Shown here piece after piece: positions 18,914 to 27,922 of a stretch of DNA of 64,000 nucleotides. Position 1 is the first letter of the stretch; each line of letters opens with the position of its first letter. This DNA comes from JAUIIK01 sp963745675 (lineage in GTDB: Bacteria > Chloroflexota > Chloroflexia > Thermomicrobiales > CFX8), in assembly GCA_963745675.1 (NCBI GenBank), contig CAVUYM010000018.1, positions 434,001-498,000 of the forward strand. Direction: 5' to 3'. The translations under genes and the position numbers were made by a program. Under the pieces are notes generated by a model, which was not told the origin of the DNA, made no database searches, and saw nothing but the letters and a program-made list of their open reading frames with translations.

Positions 18914-19688
18914 TTGACAGCTGCCAGAGAGATGGCGATATCGAGAAATCACCAATAGCTTAGTGCCAACGAAATATTCGTGGCCGCCTGGCTGGCCGGG
19001 AGTATCGGTAGAGGCGAGCAGGACCAATTCAGCGATATCGACCTCTGGGTGGCGGTAGTGGACGCGTCTGCTGTGGATATTTGCGATTCTTCGGTCACGA
19101 GTGGTGGCGGTACGACAAGTGTGAGGCGAAAGATAGTGTCGATTGTTGGTGAGCCGATCATCGTCCATGAGCACCACGCGAATGCGCCGCGGGGCGGAAC
19201 ATTTACCGCTGTGATCTACGGAACCGGGCCTCTCGGTCGACTGGACATTCGTCCCGGAATCGCTCGCTACTCGCGACGTGCAGACGAAGCTGCTCTTCGA
19301 GCGCTTACCGATTCCAATCTCAGTTCGGTCCGTCGAGATCGATGAATTGGAAAGAATTGCTCGTCTTGAGGAACGCTACATGTTCTTCTGGCTCCTGGCC
19401 GTGCCAGCCGCCAAGGCATGGAGAAGACATGAGGGTATCAAGTTCCATGCCGTGCTGGAGATGATGTACGCTGCGGTGTCCGACATCGAACAATTGTTGG
19501 CAGGCGACTTGCCGGGCGGCTATTCGCGCCATAGCCGAGCGCCGTTTTGCCCGACTGGCGAGCAACAACGCCAGGCGCTGGAGGAGATATGCCAGGTGGG
19601 AACGACGAATGGCGGAACGAATACTGGCCTTCGGCGCCGACATTCCTGAAGCGCCTGGAGTCATTCTCGATGCGTGGCTCGACCGATG
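18914..19688 (+). CDS. Nucleotidyltransferase-domain protein, in-frame TAG near start
   Basis: Seen: WLAGSIGRGEQDQFSDIDLWV, the polymerase-beta-type nucleotidyltransferase signature GS..RG...SDIDL with both metal-binding Asp residues. The downstream half is helical, with RLEERYMFFWLLAVPAAKAWRR and FHAVLEMMYAAVSDIEQLL. One frame break lies near 19275 and another near 19595; the restored end reads ILDAWLDR, stopping at 19688. Upstream, an in-frame TAG at 18956-18958 separates a plausible start (TTG 18914) from the conserved domain; otherwise translation begins at GTG 18980. Proteins like this adenylylate small molecules, including aminoglycosides. Function not assigned. Confidence 0.65.
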
Positions 19689-19731
19689 ATGTTACGGTGC
19701 TGGCGATACCCGACGGTACTGAGGCGGCGCT

Positions 19732-20428
19732 ATGTCCGATGCTGATGTGATCCGTGACACCTATCTGACGATCTCCGGAACCAGCCGGGCTGAATTGACG
19801 GTCAAGGCTTCCCGCTTCATCGGAGAGGCGTTTCCTGCAACTTCAGTGGACATAGCTCAGGAACATATCGAAGCAGTCAGAAAACGGGAGTACAACGCAT
19901 CCCATCACTGCTTCGCTTATCGCCTCGGATTTGATGCCGAAGAATTTCGCTATAGCGACGATGGCGAACCGAATGGAACAGGCGGGCCTCCGATCCTTCG
20001 GCATATTGACGGCCGTGATCTCACGAACCTCGTTGTCATCGTGACGCGGTACTACGGAGGCACCAATCTGGGCACGGGCGGACTCATTCGAGCCTATGGC
20101 GATACCGCTGCCGCGGCGCTGGACGCGCCAGAGGTCGTCACGAAAATCCTCAGGAGGCGGGTGAGGCTGACTTTTCAATATGACGACACTTCGCCGGCGA
20201 TGCATACGATCGGGCAATTCGATGCTCCGATTATCGCACACCAAATACACTGAAACGACGGAGATCACCGTCCACGTTCGGCGGGCGGAAGCGGAGAGCC
20301 TCGAAGCGACGTTCACCTCGGCTCTGGCTGGCAGGGGCACCGTCGAGCGTCTGCGACTAGATCCGCAAAAACGATTACCTCCGCAGCGTTGGTCGCACCA
20401 GCCCCTTAGACCGGCTAGCAAGGGATAG
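19732..20428 (+). CDS. YigZ/IMPACT-family protein (UPF0029)
   Basis: Seen: KASRFIGEAFPATS, NASHHCFAYRLG, YSDDGEPNGTGGPPIL, VVIVTRYYGGTNLGTGGLIRAYGDTAAAAL. These are the core motifs of the YigZ/IMPACT N-terminal domain. After a frame break near 20245 the C-terminal DUF1949-like domain follows (TEITVHVRRAEAESLEATF). Bacterial members are widespread and of uncertain role; eukaryotic IMPACT regulates GCN2. Start ATG 19732. Confidence 0.85.
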
Positions 20429-20521
20429 TCCAATTCCACAGCTTTCATTTCGACCGCCGTGGAGAAATCTCAGCGAACATGCTATTCGTTCATCCGAGGA
20501 TTCTCACTCCGCCCCCTCAAA

Positions 20522-20808
20522 TCACCGGATTTGTGCTCCAGCAATGGATTTAGCCGTCAGCGTTTTCAAGAAGCTGGCGCTGCGGCGCGGTCAGCGTTGA
20601 AGTCCTTTGTGCCGAATCGTCCGACCGATGCCGTTCGAGTGCATTGCGCTGTGACGCCTAACGCGATGTCCATGATCCGCACCCAATGGCGGATCCCGTT
20701 GAGAGTAGTCTGTCGACATCGCTCTCCATCACTGGCGCACAGAGTGCGAGTGGCGCGAAATTGCCTAGCGTCGATCACAACGTCACTGGTAACATTCCGC
20801 CAAGACAA
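20522..20808 (-). pseudogene. Possible transposase C-terminal remnant
   Basis: On the minus strand a short frame contains WRNVTSDVVIDARQFRAT, then GIRHWVRIMDIALG; a later frame continues as SFLKTLTAKSIAGAQIR. The order (a His-Trp-Val-Arg segment, then a helix ending LLK.L..KSIAGA) resembles the C-terminus of IS4/ISAs1-type transposases, whose RITSxxxD and HWxxEN..H..RD.. segments it loosely echoes. The catalytic Glu context is not preserved. No terminal inverted repeats were found. The surrounding 430 bases (20429-20858) hold no other gene. Confidence 0.3.
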
Positions 20809-20858
20809 GAGCGTACAGTGTCTAGATGGCCCATACGGTTCAGACAGCGCCTTAGAAG

Positions 20859-21423
20859 TCAGTGATGAGCGTTCAGTCGGGATGCCAGCGATCTCAAGTC
20901 TTCCCAGCCAAAGGCGATCTCTTCGAGTTTGTCAGGTCCCATTGAGATCGACTTCGTCGCGACTTCTCGGCCACCCAGGGAGCTATAGAAGTTCTCGCGA
21001 TGGATTCTCGGCAAGGACCCAGACCATCATCGTAGTGTAACCTGCCGACAGAAGGTCATCAATCAGCGCAGCTACCATGCGCTTTCCAATTCCCTGGTCT
21101 TGATACCCGTCGAGCAGATAGATCGCATAGAGTTCGCTCTTGAAGGTCTCGTGACCATCGCGCTCTGCGCCACCTGACACGAAGCCGACGATTCCGTCCC
21201 GGGGATCTACCGCTACGTGCAGGTAGGAGCCGGAGTCTGGATTGTCAAGCTCGCGCGTCCAGAAAGCTGCGCGGGTGTCCACTGAAAGCCTGTTGAGAAC
21301 TTCTTCGTGAACGATTCCCGCGTAGGTCGTTCGCCACGACTCCACGTGCACCCGGGCGATACCTTCAGCATCTCCCGGTGCAGCACGACGTACATACGGA
21401 GTTTGGCCCACTAAGGTCCCCAT
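20859..21423 (-). CDS. GNAT-family N-acetyltransferase
   Basis: Seen: YVRRAAPGDAEGIARVHVESWRTTY at the N-terminus, GIVGFVSGG, ELYAIYLLDGYQDQGIGKRM with the acetyl-CoA-binding Q..G.G pattern, and MMVWVLAENPSR. A frame break near 20998 is followed by NFYSSLGGREVATK, the usual GNAT C-terminal strand, running to a stop at 20859. About 187 residues. The acceptor substrate is unknown. It is divergent from the second GNAT gene at 21527, with about 100 bases between them. Confidence 0.82.
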
Positions 21424-21526
21424 TTCGGAGTCATTAGCGTGCTGACAATCCGCCCGAAACTATAATGCGAATCGTCGAAGTTTTCGACTACACGATCAGA
21501 TCGTTTACATAACGGTAGTTCACGAT

Positions 21527-22084
21527 ATGGCTGAATGTGAGGACCAGATGCTGACTGGTGAGCGGGTGACGTTACGCGGGGTGAGACGCGACGATCTCAA
21601 ACTCCTGTGGGAGTACAACAACGATATCGAAGTCGAACTGGCGGGAGGAGGAGACCCGCCGATACCGCAGTCACTTCAGCGCCTTGAAGCCGAATTTGAC
21701 AAACAGGCGGCTGAAGGCGGTCGCGACGGCGCATGGTTCGCGATCGAGATCGATGGCTTATTCGCAGGCCAATGCGCCTTGTTCGACATCAACGAAACGG
21801 CGAGAACGGCTCAACTCGGAATAGCTATTGGCGATAAGGCCTACTGGGGCCGCGGCTACGGTCGCGAGGCCGTCACGCTTCTCGTTGAGTATGCCTTTCG
21901 TTACCGCAATCTGCGCCGCGTCTGGTTGTGGGTTCACGCCGACAATGAACGCGCTATCCGAGCGTATCGCGCTTGCGGGTTTCTTGAGGAGGGCCGGCTA
22001 CGGGAGCACATGTTCAGCAACGGACGCTACGTCGACGCCCTGCATATGGGTGTCCTTCGGTCTGAATGGCGTAACGCGGACTGA
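21527..22084 (+). CDS. GNAT-family N-acetyltransferase, RimJ/RimL type
   Basis: Intact, 185 residues. Seen: LTGERVTLRGVRRDDLKLLWEY, GQCALFDINETARTAQLGIAIGDKAYWGRGYGREA (acetyl-CoA loop R..G.G) and RVWLWVHADNERAIRAYRACGF..EG.L, the typical ending of the ribosomal-protein-alanine-acetyltransferase-like group. Start ATG 21527; the ATG at 21548 is also possible. Substrate unknown. Confidence 0.85.
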   Translation: MAECEDQMLTGERVTLRGVRRDDLKLLWEYNNDIEVELAGGGDPPIPQSLQRLEAEFDKQAAEGGRDGAWFAIEIDGLFAGQCALFDINETARTAQLGIAIGDKAYWGRGYGREAVTLLVEYAFRYRNLRRVWLWVHADNERAIRAYRACGFLEEGRLREHMFSNGRYVDALHMGVLRSEWRNAD

Positions 22085-22217
22085 CGCTCATTCAAGGGAT
22101 TCAAACAGCCATCCTGACCGCTTTTTGAGACATGCGCGCTGCTCGATCCGAGCAGGTCGAGATAACAGGACACGATCGGATCATGGTCGGTCTCGGCAGC
22201 TTGCAATGATCGGCTGG

Positions 22218-23339
22218 TCAACTCTCGGCCAGGGGCAAATCCACCCAGCGGCGCTCGTGGAATGACAATTCGACCGCGTTGATTGCCTCCTGCACCCAGG
22301 CGCCATCTTCAAAGTTGCCTTGATTGCGCTCGCCGCCATCGATGATCTCGTCGATGAAGTCCTTGATCAGGTTGGAATAGAAGAGCGTGCGCCATGATTC
22401 GCGCGCATGCCCACCAACCGGATAGAACTCCTGCGGGATCTCAAGCTCGCGGAACTCGACATCGTCCGGAGTCGCGACTTTGATCGTCTCAGCGACCCCG
22501 AACTCTTCGACGAGCCGGCAGATGATCGCTCCTTTTTCGCCATAGAGGCGAACTTCAATGCCTGGATAGTTACCGATTGTCACGAGGCTGGTCTGGACAG
22601 AGCTGATGGCGCCGTTGGTGTACTCGCCGATGTAGATGTCGCCATCGTCGATGTTGACCCGCAGCATCGTGCCGGTATCGCGGACCATGCGCTCCGGGAT
22701 GAAGTTGCGCATCGTGCCGATGACGCGGCTATAGTCGGCGTCGACCCACCAGTGGCCGATGTCGATGACCGGCGCGCCGTAGCCCTCTAGCGAGCGGGTC
22801 GAGATCTTCGGCAGATTCGGCTCGGGGACGCCCTGGCGCAACGGGGTCATCGGATCGAGCCACTGTGAATTCTGCTCGTAGGCGTTGTAGATGAAAGGTT
22901 GACCGACAAAGCCCTCGTCGATCATCGACTTGGCATAACGTATGCCGGGGCTGTAGCGGAATGTGAAACCCAGCTTGGTCTTCAGTCCTTTGCTGCGGGC
23001 CAGAGCGGCGGCGGCGCGAGTCTGGCGAAAATCGTAGGCGACCGGCTTTTCGCAGAGGACGTGCTTGCCGGCTTCGAGCGCGGCGAAGGAGAGCTCGGTG
23101 TGCGTCCGCGACGGCGTGCAAACGTCGATGACGTCGATATCGTTGCGTCCAACGACGGCCTGCCAATCGTCGGTGTGTTCAGGGATTCCGAATGCGCTGG
23201 CGAAATCACGAGCGCGTTCGGAAACCGGATCGCAGATAGTGACGAGCTCGCAACGAGGATCGCGCAGCCAGCCGGGAATGTGGGCCGTCTCCGCCCATCG
23301 TCCAGCCCCGAGAACAGCTACGCGCAGTTTGTCCGCCAT
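22218..23339 (-). CDS. Gfo/Idh/MocA-family NAD(P)-dependent oxidoreductase
   Basis: Intact, 373 residues. Seen: VAVLGAGRWAETAH (Rossmann loop), VCTPSRTHTELSFAALEAGKHVLCEKPVAYD with the catalytic Lys99 of the EKP motif, KTKLGFTFRYSPGI, and IDIGHWWVDA in the substrate-binding half. Family members oxidise sugars, inositols and similar polyols. The substrate and pathway cannot be told; no sugar transport genes are nearby. Confidence 0.9.
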   Translation of the reverse strand: MADKLRVAVLGAGRWAETAHIPGWLRDPRCELVTICDPVSERARDFASAFGIPEHTDDWQAVVGRNDIDVIDVCTPSRTHTELSFAALEAGKHVLCEKPVAYDFRQTRAAAALARSKGLKTKLGFTFRYSPGIRYAKSMIDEGFVGQPFIYNAYEQNSQWLDPMTPLRQGVPEPNLPKISTRSLEGYGAPVIDIGHWWVDADYSRVIGTMRNFIPERMVRDTGTMLRVNIDDGDIYIGEYTNGAISSVQTSLVTIGNYPGIEVRLYGEKGAIICRLVEEFGVAETIKVATPDDVEFRELEIPQEFYPVGGHARESWRTLFYSNLIKDFIDEIIDGGERNQGNFEDGAWVQEAINAVELSFHERRWVDLPLAES

Positions 23340-24076
23340 TCAATGCTCCATCTATGTCTAAATGATTTGCCTGTTTCAGCGCCAGCACTTGCTAGTCTCG
23401 CACGATGAGCCGCCCGCCGGGAAGCTGCTACATAGCGTTGCTCTACTAGATACTTCAAGAGTCCATCGCCTGAAAAGGATGGTGCTCTTAGGCGTCTCGA
23501 AATAGACGGATGGACCACCTGCGCTCAGTCGTCCTCTTCGGTCTCTCAGCAACTGAACGAGTCCGTCAGACCGGTGAACTTCAATTGACCGTGTATCGGT
23601 AAGAGGCTCGCTTCGACTTGGAAAGTCTGCGTAGTCTCCTGGCTCCACGTCGCCTCGACCCGACAGCAGCCGGTAACGGACTATCCCCTTGACCATCACA
23701 TGATGGAATCAGATGATTGGGGCGAGGCTAGCAACGTAAAATGTTTCAAGCTTGACAGACGATGACACCCGGGCAGAGGCACAGCGGAGAGCGGTCGACT
23801 TCATCACTGCCGGATTGGAGGCATCTAGCGTATCAGCGCTCACATCAGTGATAGGCAGATCGACTCGCCGTGAAGTGCCGTATTTCGCCGGCCGAGACGA
23901 ACTGCTCTCCAGCCTACAGACGGCGCAGTACGCCGAGAACAGGATAGATTCATCATGACTGTGACGCCTACCGAAACCATTGTTCCGCCTTGCTGGCTTG
24001 AAGCTGACGTCTGGCCCTTTTGGCAAGCGACCTCCGATCATCCGCACGTTTGTCCCACTGTCTTGGCGGTGTCGTC
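23340..24076. other. Gene-poor region with only weak ORFs
   Basis: About 740 bases in which no conserved gene is recognisable. A minus-strand frame at 23376-23699 (107 codons, starting MMVKGIVRYRLLSG) and the short plus-strand frame at 23752 are the only candidates. The first has no good ribosome site and no family resemblance that I can see. The stretch may hold decayed genes. Confidence 0.5.
23752..23958 (+). CDS. Possible small hypothetical protein
   Basis: A 68-codon frame from TTG 23752 (TDDDTRAEAQRRAVDF at the start, then YFAGRDELLSSLQTA). The composition is soluble and helix-friendly, but there is no recognised domain, no clear ribosome site and no conserved neighbour. Listed as a possibility only. 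Confidence 0.22.
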   Translation: MTDDDTRAEAQRRAVDFITAGLEASSVSALTSVIGRSTRREVPYFAGRDELLSSLQTAQYAENRIDSS

Positions 24077-24337
24077 ATGAGGAGCACGCGCGTCATTGGC
24101 GCAATGATCGTTGCCCTGCTCGCCGTCAACGCTGCACTTTTCGCCTTCGATCTGCTCCGATTCCCGGGCCTGGGTACAGCTATGGCCGTCCTTGCCGCAG
24201 TCGTGTTGCTGAGCGTTGCTCGCCGGCGGCAACTTCCAAGCGTGGCGGTCGCGGTCGCCGTAATTGCACTCAGCGGTCTCGTGCTGGTCGATCTCGTCGA
24301 CCTTGGATGGCTGGAGCCGCTACGAATTCGGATTTGA
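24077..24337 (+). CDS. Small membrane protein, three predicted helices
   Basis: From ATG 24077 an 86-residue protein with three hydrophobic stretches: residues about 6-24 (VIGAMIVALLAVNAALFAF), 30-46 (LGTAMAVLAAVVLLSVA) and 52-72 (SVAVAVAVIALSGLVLVDL). Basic residues sit at the start and between helices 2 and 3. No family is recognised. The sustained hydrophobic pattern in one frame supports a real protein; the start choice is less sure. Confidence 0.5.
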   Translation: MRSTRVIGAMIVALLAVNAALFAFDLLRFPGLGTAMAVLAAVVLLSVARRRQLPSVAVAVAVIALSGLVLVDLVDLGWLEPLRIRI

Positions 24338-24764
24338 TCGGCGATGGTCGACCGGCAGGTGCGATGTATGAGCGACCGTGGACAAGCCAATGCGGATAAC
24401 TGCGCTTATCCGCATAATGCGCCATGTCATTCAAACTATTCAGTCTCAATGACCTCCACTGGTGCGCGTCGATTCAATCCCAGACGATTGAGACGAAGCG
24501 GCACGGCCGTGTGCTGGACGTAGAAGACCTTTCTGAAAGCGCACGTTGAATGTGTGGGCTCCGCGTGACGTCAGCAGAAAGCCCACAGGCAGCAAGGATT
24601 TGCCGGCGCAAGGGATGAGCGCCATTCTGCGATGCTGACTGATTGCCGGGATCTTGCCTACCTGTTCTCTCTGCTTTCTTGTGGGTGCCCTTCGTTCCCC
24701 CTAATACCATGCTATGCTGCCTGGATTTGCGATTACATACCGCTTGACAATCCAGGAGGACGCC
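24338..24764 (+). other. Intergenic region upstream of the NHL protein gene
   Basis: About 430 bases without a supported gene. It contains the inverted repeat at 24390-24415. Directly before the NHL gene a good ribosome site (AGGAGG, 24754-24759) lies 5 bases from the GTG start. No clear promoter could be fixed. Confidence 0.5.
24390..24415. repeat. Inverted repeat ATGCGGATAA / TTATCCGCAT
   Basis: Ten-base perfect arms (24390-24399 and 24406-24415) flank CTGCGC. The 12-base string CGCTTATCCGCA within it (24403-24414) occurs again at 27599-27610, just after the NHL gene, in the same orientation. The pair brackets the NHL gene. Confidence 0.55.
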
Positions 24765-27485
24765 GTGGTTCGATCCAGCGTGTTGAAGATCCTCGCAGGC
24801 GCTGCATCATTCGTGCTACTCATCGCCGTCTATCTAGGAACGGCAGCCGTCGCGCCAGGCAATGTGGCATTCCATGCGCGCTGGGAACGCACCGATGATC
24901 CGGTCCTCAACGGCGTCATCTCGCGCACCTGGATCTGGGGACCCGAAGCCAACACGACCGTCCTGACCGAGCTCTACGCTGAGTCTCCCGGCGGTACCCG
25001 CCAGGTGCAGTATTACGACAAGTCGCGCATGGAGATCAATAACCCCAGCGGCAACGCTAATGATCTCTTCTACGTCACCAACGGATTGCTCGTCGTCGAA
25101 TTAATGACCGGCCGGCGCCAGGTGGGCGACAGCAGCTTCGAGCAGTACAGCCCGGCCCTGGTCAATGTGGCCGGTGACGCCGACGATCCCACCGGTCCGA
25201 CCTATGCCACGCTGGCCGGGTTGCGGGATCTGCCCGCGCTTGGCGATGGCTCCGTGATCACCCAGCGCGTGAACCGTGCTGGTGTGGTGACGAACGATGC
25301 ATCGCTTGCGGGCCAGAACGTCCGGGCCGCCCAGCGCTTGACGGTGCCGGGGATCGACCACCAGATAGCCGGCCCCTTCTGGGACTTCATGAATTCGAGC
25401 GGGACGGTGCGGGTGGATGGTCAGTATGTGAGCCAGGCGTTGTTCACGAATCCGTATTACGCGACGGGTTTCCCAATCACGGAAGCCTACTGGGCGAGTG
25501 TGAAGGTGGCTGGAACCTACCGCAATGTGTTGATGCAGTGTTTCGAGCGGCGCTGTCTGACGTACACGCCGGGGAACTCGGAGGGCTTCGTCGTCGAAGC
25601 CGGCAACGTCGGCCAGCATTACTACAGCTGGCGCTATGTCCAGAACCCGAGCGCAGGCTCGCCGACGGCCATTGCCAGCGCCAGTGCGATCAGTAGCAGC
25701 ACCGTGACGTCGACCGCCAGCGCTCCGACGGAGACGGCAACCACCACCGCTACGTCGACGACTGCTACGGCGTCGGCGACCGCCACCAAAGCGCCGGCAA
25801 CCGAGTACGCGTTCGTCACCGCATGGGGCGCCAGGCACGACCCCGCCAGCGCACTCGCCGGATCGATCGCCGTTGCCGTCGACGACAACGATAATGTCTA
25901 CGTCGCTGATTCTGAAAACAATCGCATCCAGAAGTACACCAGTTCCGGCGTATACATCACCGGTTGGGGCAGCGCGGGCAGCGGCGATAGTGAGTTCAAC
26001 TCCCCATTCGGCATTGCCGTCGACCCGTCCGGCAACGTCTACGTGGCCGATACCATCAACAACCGGATCCAGAAGTTCGATGCCAACGGCGCTTACATTA
26101 CTCAGTGGCCGACCAACAACAATGGAATCGCACCAGCGCTGGAGCCATACGGTATCGCCGTGGGACCGTCTGGCAACATCTTTGTCGCTGCCTCTATCGC
26201 GACCAACGCAGGCGTGCAGGAATATAGCCCTGCTGGCGTCTACATCCGCCAGTTCGGCAGTTCAGGAACCGGATTAGGGCAGTTCGAGGCGCCGTGGGGT
26301 ATCGCCTTCAACCACTTTGGACAGGTCTACGTTACAGACATCTTCAGCGATCGCGTCCAGATATTCACGTCGGAAGGTGTCGGTATCCAACAGTTTGGCG
26401 GCGCCGGTGATGGTGACGATGAATTCCGACGCCCGGCGGGCATTGCCATCGGTGAGGATGACACCGTCTACATCGCCGACATCGATAACATGCGCGTCAA
26501 ACTGCATGCAGCTGGTAGCGCCTATCTCGGGGTTCTCGAGCATCCTTTCGCGTCGATCAATCCCGTCTCTGTTGCCACGGACAAGGATGGCAATCTCTAT
26601 GTCGGCGATAGCGTCCGAGGGGTGTTGAAGTTCGATGGACAGCGCGCGTACCAGTTCAGCTGGCATGATGATCGGCGCGGCAGATTCATCAGTCCCGACG
26701 CAGTCGCGGTTGCCAGTGACGGCACGCTGCTGGTTGTAGACTTTGATCTCCCGCGCGTTGAGCGCTTCACCCTCGACGGGATGTACCTGAGTGAATGGGG
26801 TAGCGAAGGGACCGGACCCGGGCAATTCAAAGATCCGGTCGGTATCGCGGTCGACAGTCTGGGACAGGTCTACGTCGTCGACTCGGACAACGACCGCGTA
26901 GAGAGGTTCAGCGCGCAGGGGGTCTACGTCTCACAGTGGGGCAGCCCCGGCACCGGCGACGGGCAGTTCACGCTGGCGTACGCGATTGCGTTCGATGCGG
27001 AGGACACCGCCTATGTGCTCGACAGTGATGCCGGCAGGGTTCAGAAGTTCACCTCGGATGGCATCTATCTCGACCAGTGGGGCAACCCCGGCAGTGATCC
27101 CGGCCAGTTCGCTGACCCGCAGGATATCGCGATCGTCGGCGGTACCGTCTATGTGGCCGATACCGGCAACAATCGTATTCAGGCGTTCGATCTGGACGGG
27201 AATTTCCTGTACCAGTGGGGTGCTGCGGGCACTGGTAGTGGCCAATTTGATAACCCATCTGGTATCGCTGTAGATGCTCAGGGCTATGTGTTCGTCTCGG
27301 AAGTCGGCAATCATCGGGTACAGAAGTTCACGCCGGACGGCGCGTTCCTCGCCACCTGGGGCAGCGCGGGCACGGGAGACGGACAGTTCCAGGCCCCATA
27401 CAACCTGACCGTCGATGCCGCCGGCAACGTTTACGTGTCGGACGCGGCTACGGCGCGAATCCAGAAGTTCGCGCCAGTGGAATAG
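24765..27485 (+). CDS. Secreted or anchored NHL-repeat protein
   Basis: About 906 residues, intact. Start GTG 24765 has AGGAGG 5 bases before it. Residues about 6-28 form a membrane or signal helix. Residues about 30-293 form a domain shared with the protein at 27923-30038 (WERTDDPV, RTWIWGP, ESPGGTRQVQYYDKSRME, FWDFMNSSG, QCFERRCLTYTP, NVGQHYYSW). A Ser/Thr/Ala-rich linker spans about 294-345. The rest is about a dozen NHL repeats of roughly 47 residues, with cores like GIAVDPSGNVYVADTINNR and IQKF, predicted to form one or two beta-propellers for binding at the cell surface. Ligand unknown. Confidence 0.85.
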   Translation: MVRSSVLKILAGAASFVLLIAVYLGTAAVAPGNVAFHARWERTDDPVLNGVISRTWIWGPEANTTVLTELYAESPGGTRQVQYYDKSRMEINNPSGNANDLFYVTNGLLVVELMTGRRQVGDSSFEQYSPALVNVAGDADDPTGPTYATLAGLRDLPALGDGSVITQRVNRAGVVTNDASLAGQNVRAAQRLTVPGIDHQIAGPFWDFMNSSGTVRVDGQYVSQALFTNPYYATGFPITEAYWASVKVAGTYRNVLMQCFERRCLTYTPGNSEGFVVEAGNVGQHYYSWRYVQNPSAGSPTAIASASAISSSTVTSTASAPTETATTTATSTTATASATATKAPATEYAFVTAWGARHDPASALAGSIAVAVDDNDNVYVADSENNRIQKYTSSGVYITGWGSAGSGDSEFNSPFGIAVDPSGNVYVADTINNRIQKFDANGAYITQWPTNNNGIAPALEPYGIAVGPSGNIFVAASIATNAGVQEYSPAGVYIRQFGSSGTGLGQFEAPWGIAFNHFGQVYVTDIFSDRVQIFTSEGVGIQQFGGAGDGDDEFRRPAGIAIGEDDTVYIADIDNMRVKLHAAGSAYLGVLEHPFASINPVSVATDKDGNLYVGDSVRGVLKFDGQRAYQFSWHDDRRGRFISPDAVAVASDGTLLVVDFDLPRVERFTLDGMYLSEWGSEGTGPGQFKDPVGIAVDSLGQVYVVDSDNDRVERFSAQGVYVSQWGSPGTGDGQFTLAYAIAFDAEDTAYVLDSDAGRVQKFTSDGIYLDQWGNPGSDPGQFADPQDIAIVGGTVYVADTGNNRIQAFDLDGNFLYQWGAAGTGSGQFDNPSGIAVDAQGYVFVSEVGNHRVQKFTPDGAFLATWGSAGTGDGQFQAPYNLTVDAAGNVYVSDAATARIQKFAPVE

Positions 27486-27922
27486 CGCGTGGTCAGCTCA
27501 TCACCGGGACTACCCGGCAACCGGCGCTCCAGGAGGGGCGATATTTGTGCTGTGCCTGTGCATTGGGAATTATGACACCAATGCAGTCTGTCCAAGTTCG
27601 CTTATCCGCAGATAAACCCAACTACTCGTTCAGACATGGTGGTTGCCGTTACCTCGGACTGCTGTACGAAGATGTTTTGGAATCTTCGGTCCCTCGGTGT
27701 CCAAATGAACCCGGCTGCTGCATTTTGCACGCTTGCCATCGCAGCAACTCTCCGCTCTTATGGACTTGCTCGAGTGTCGATAGAACACCCCAAGTCAGCC
27801 GCATGCAGTTAGGTCATTCCTGAATGCCAGAAAGGCGACCTGTCGTCCTACGACAAGCGCCTCTCGGGCTCGGTTTAGGCGCTGGACATACGGAAATCCG
27901 CACGCTTCGCTGTTGAAGCTTC
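27486..27922. other. Intergenic region between two convergent secreted-protein genes
   Basis: About 440 bases. I see no gene, tRNA or convincing terminator. It contains the second copy of CGCTTATCCGCA at 27599-27610. Confidence 0.5.

Noticed and set aside
20459..21040. 193-codon plus-strand frame
   Set aside because: Arg/Ser-rich translation with no domain; it overlaps the corrected C-terminus of the GNAT gene on the other strand.
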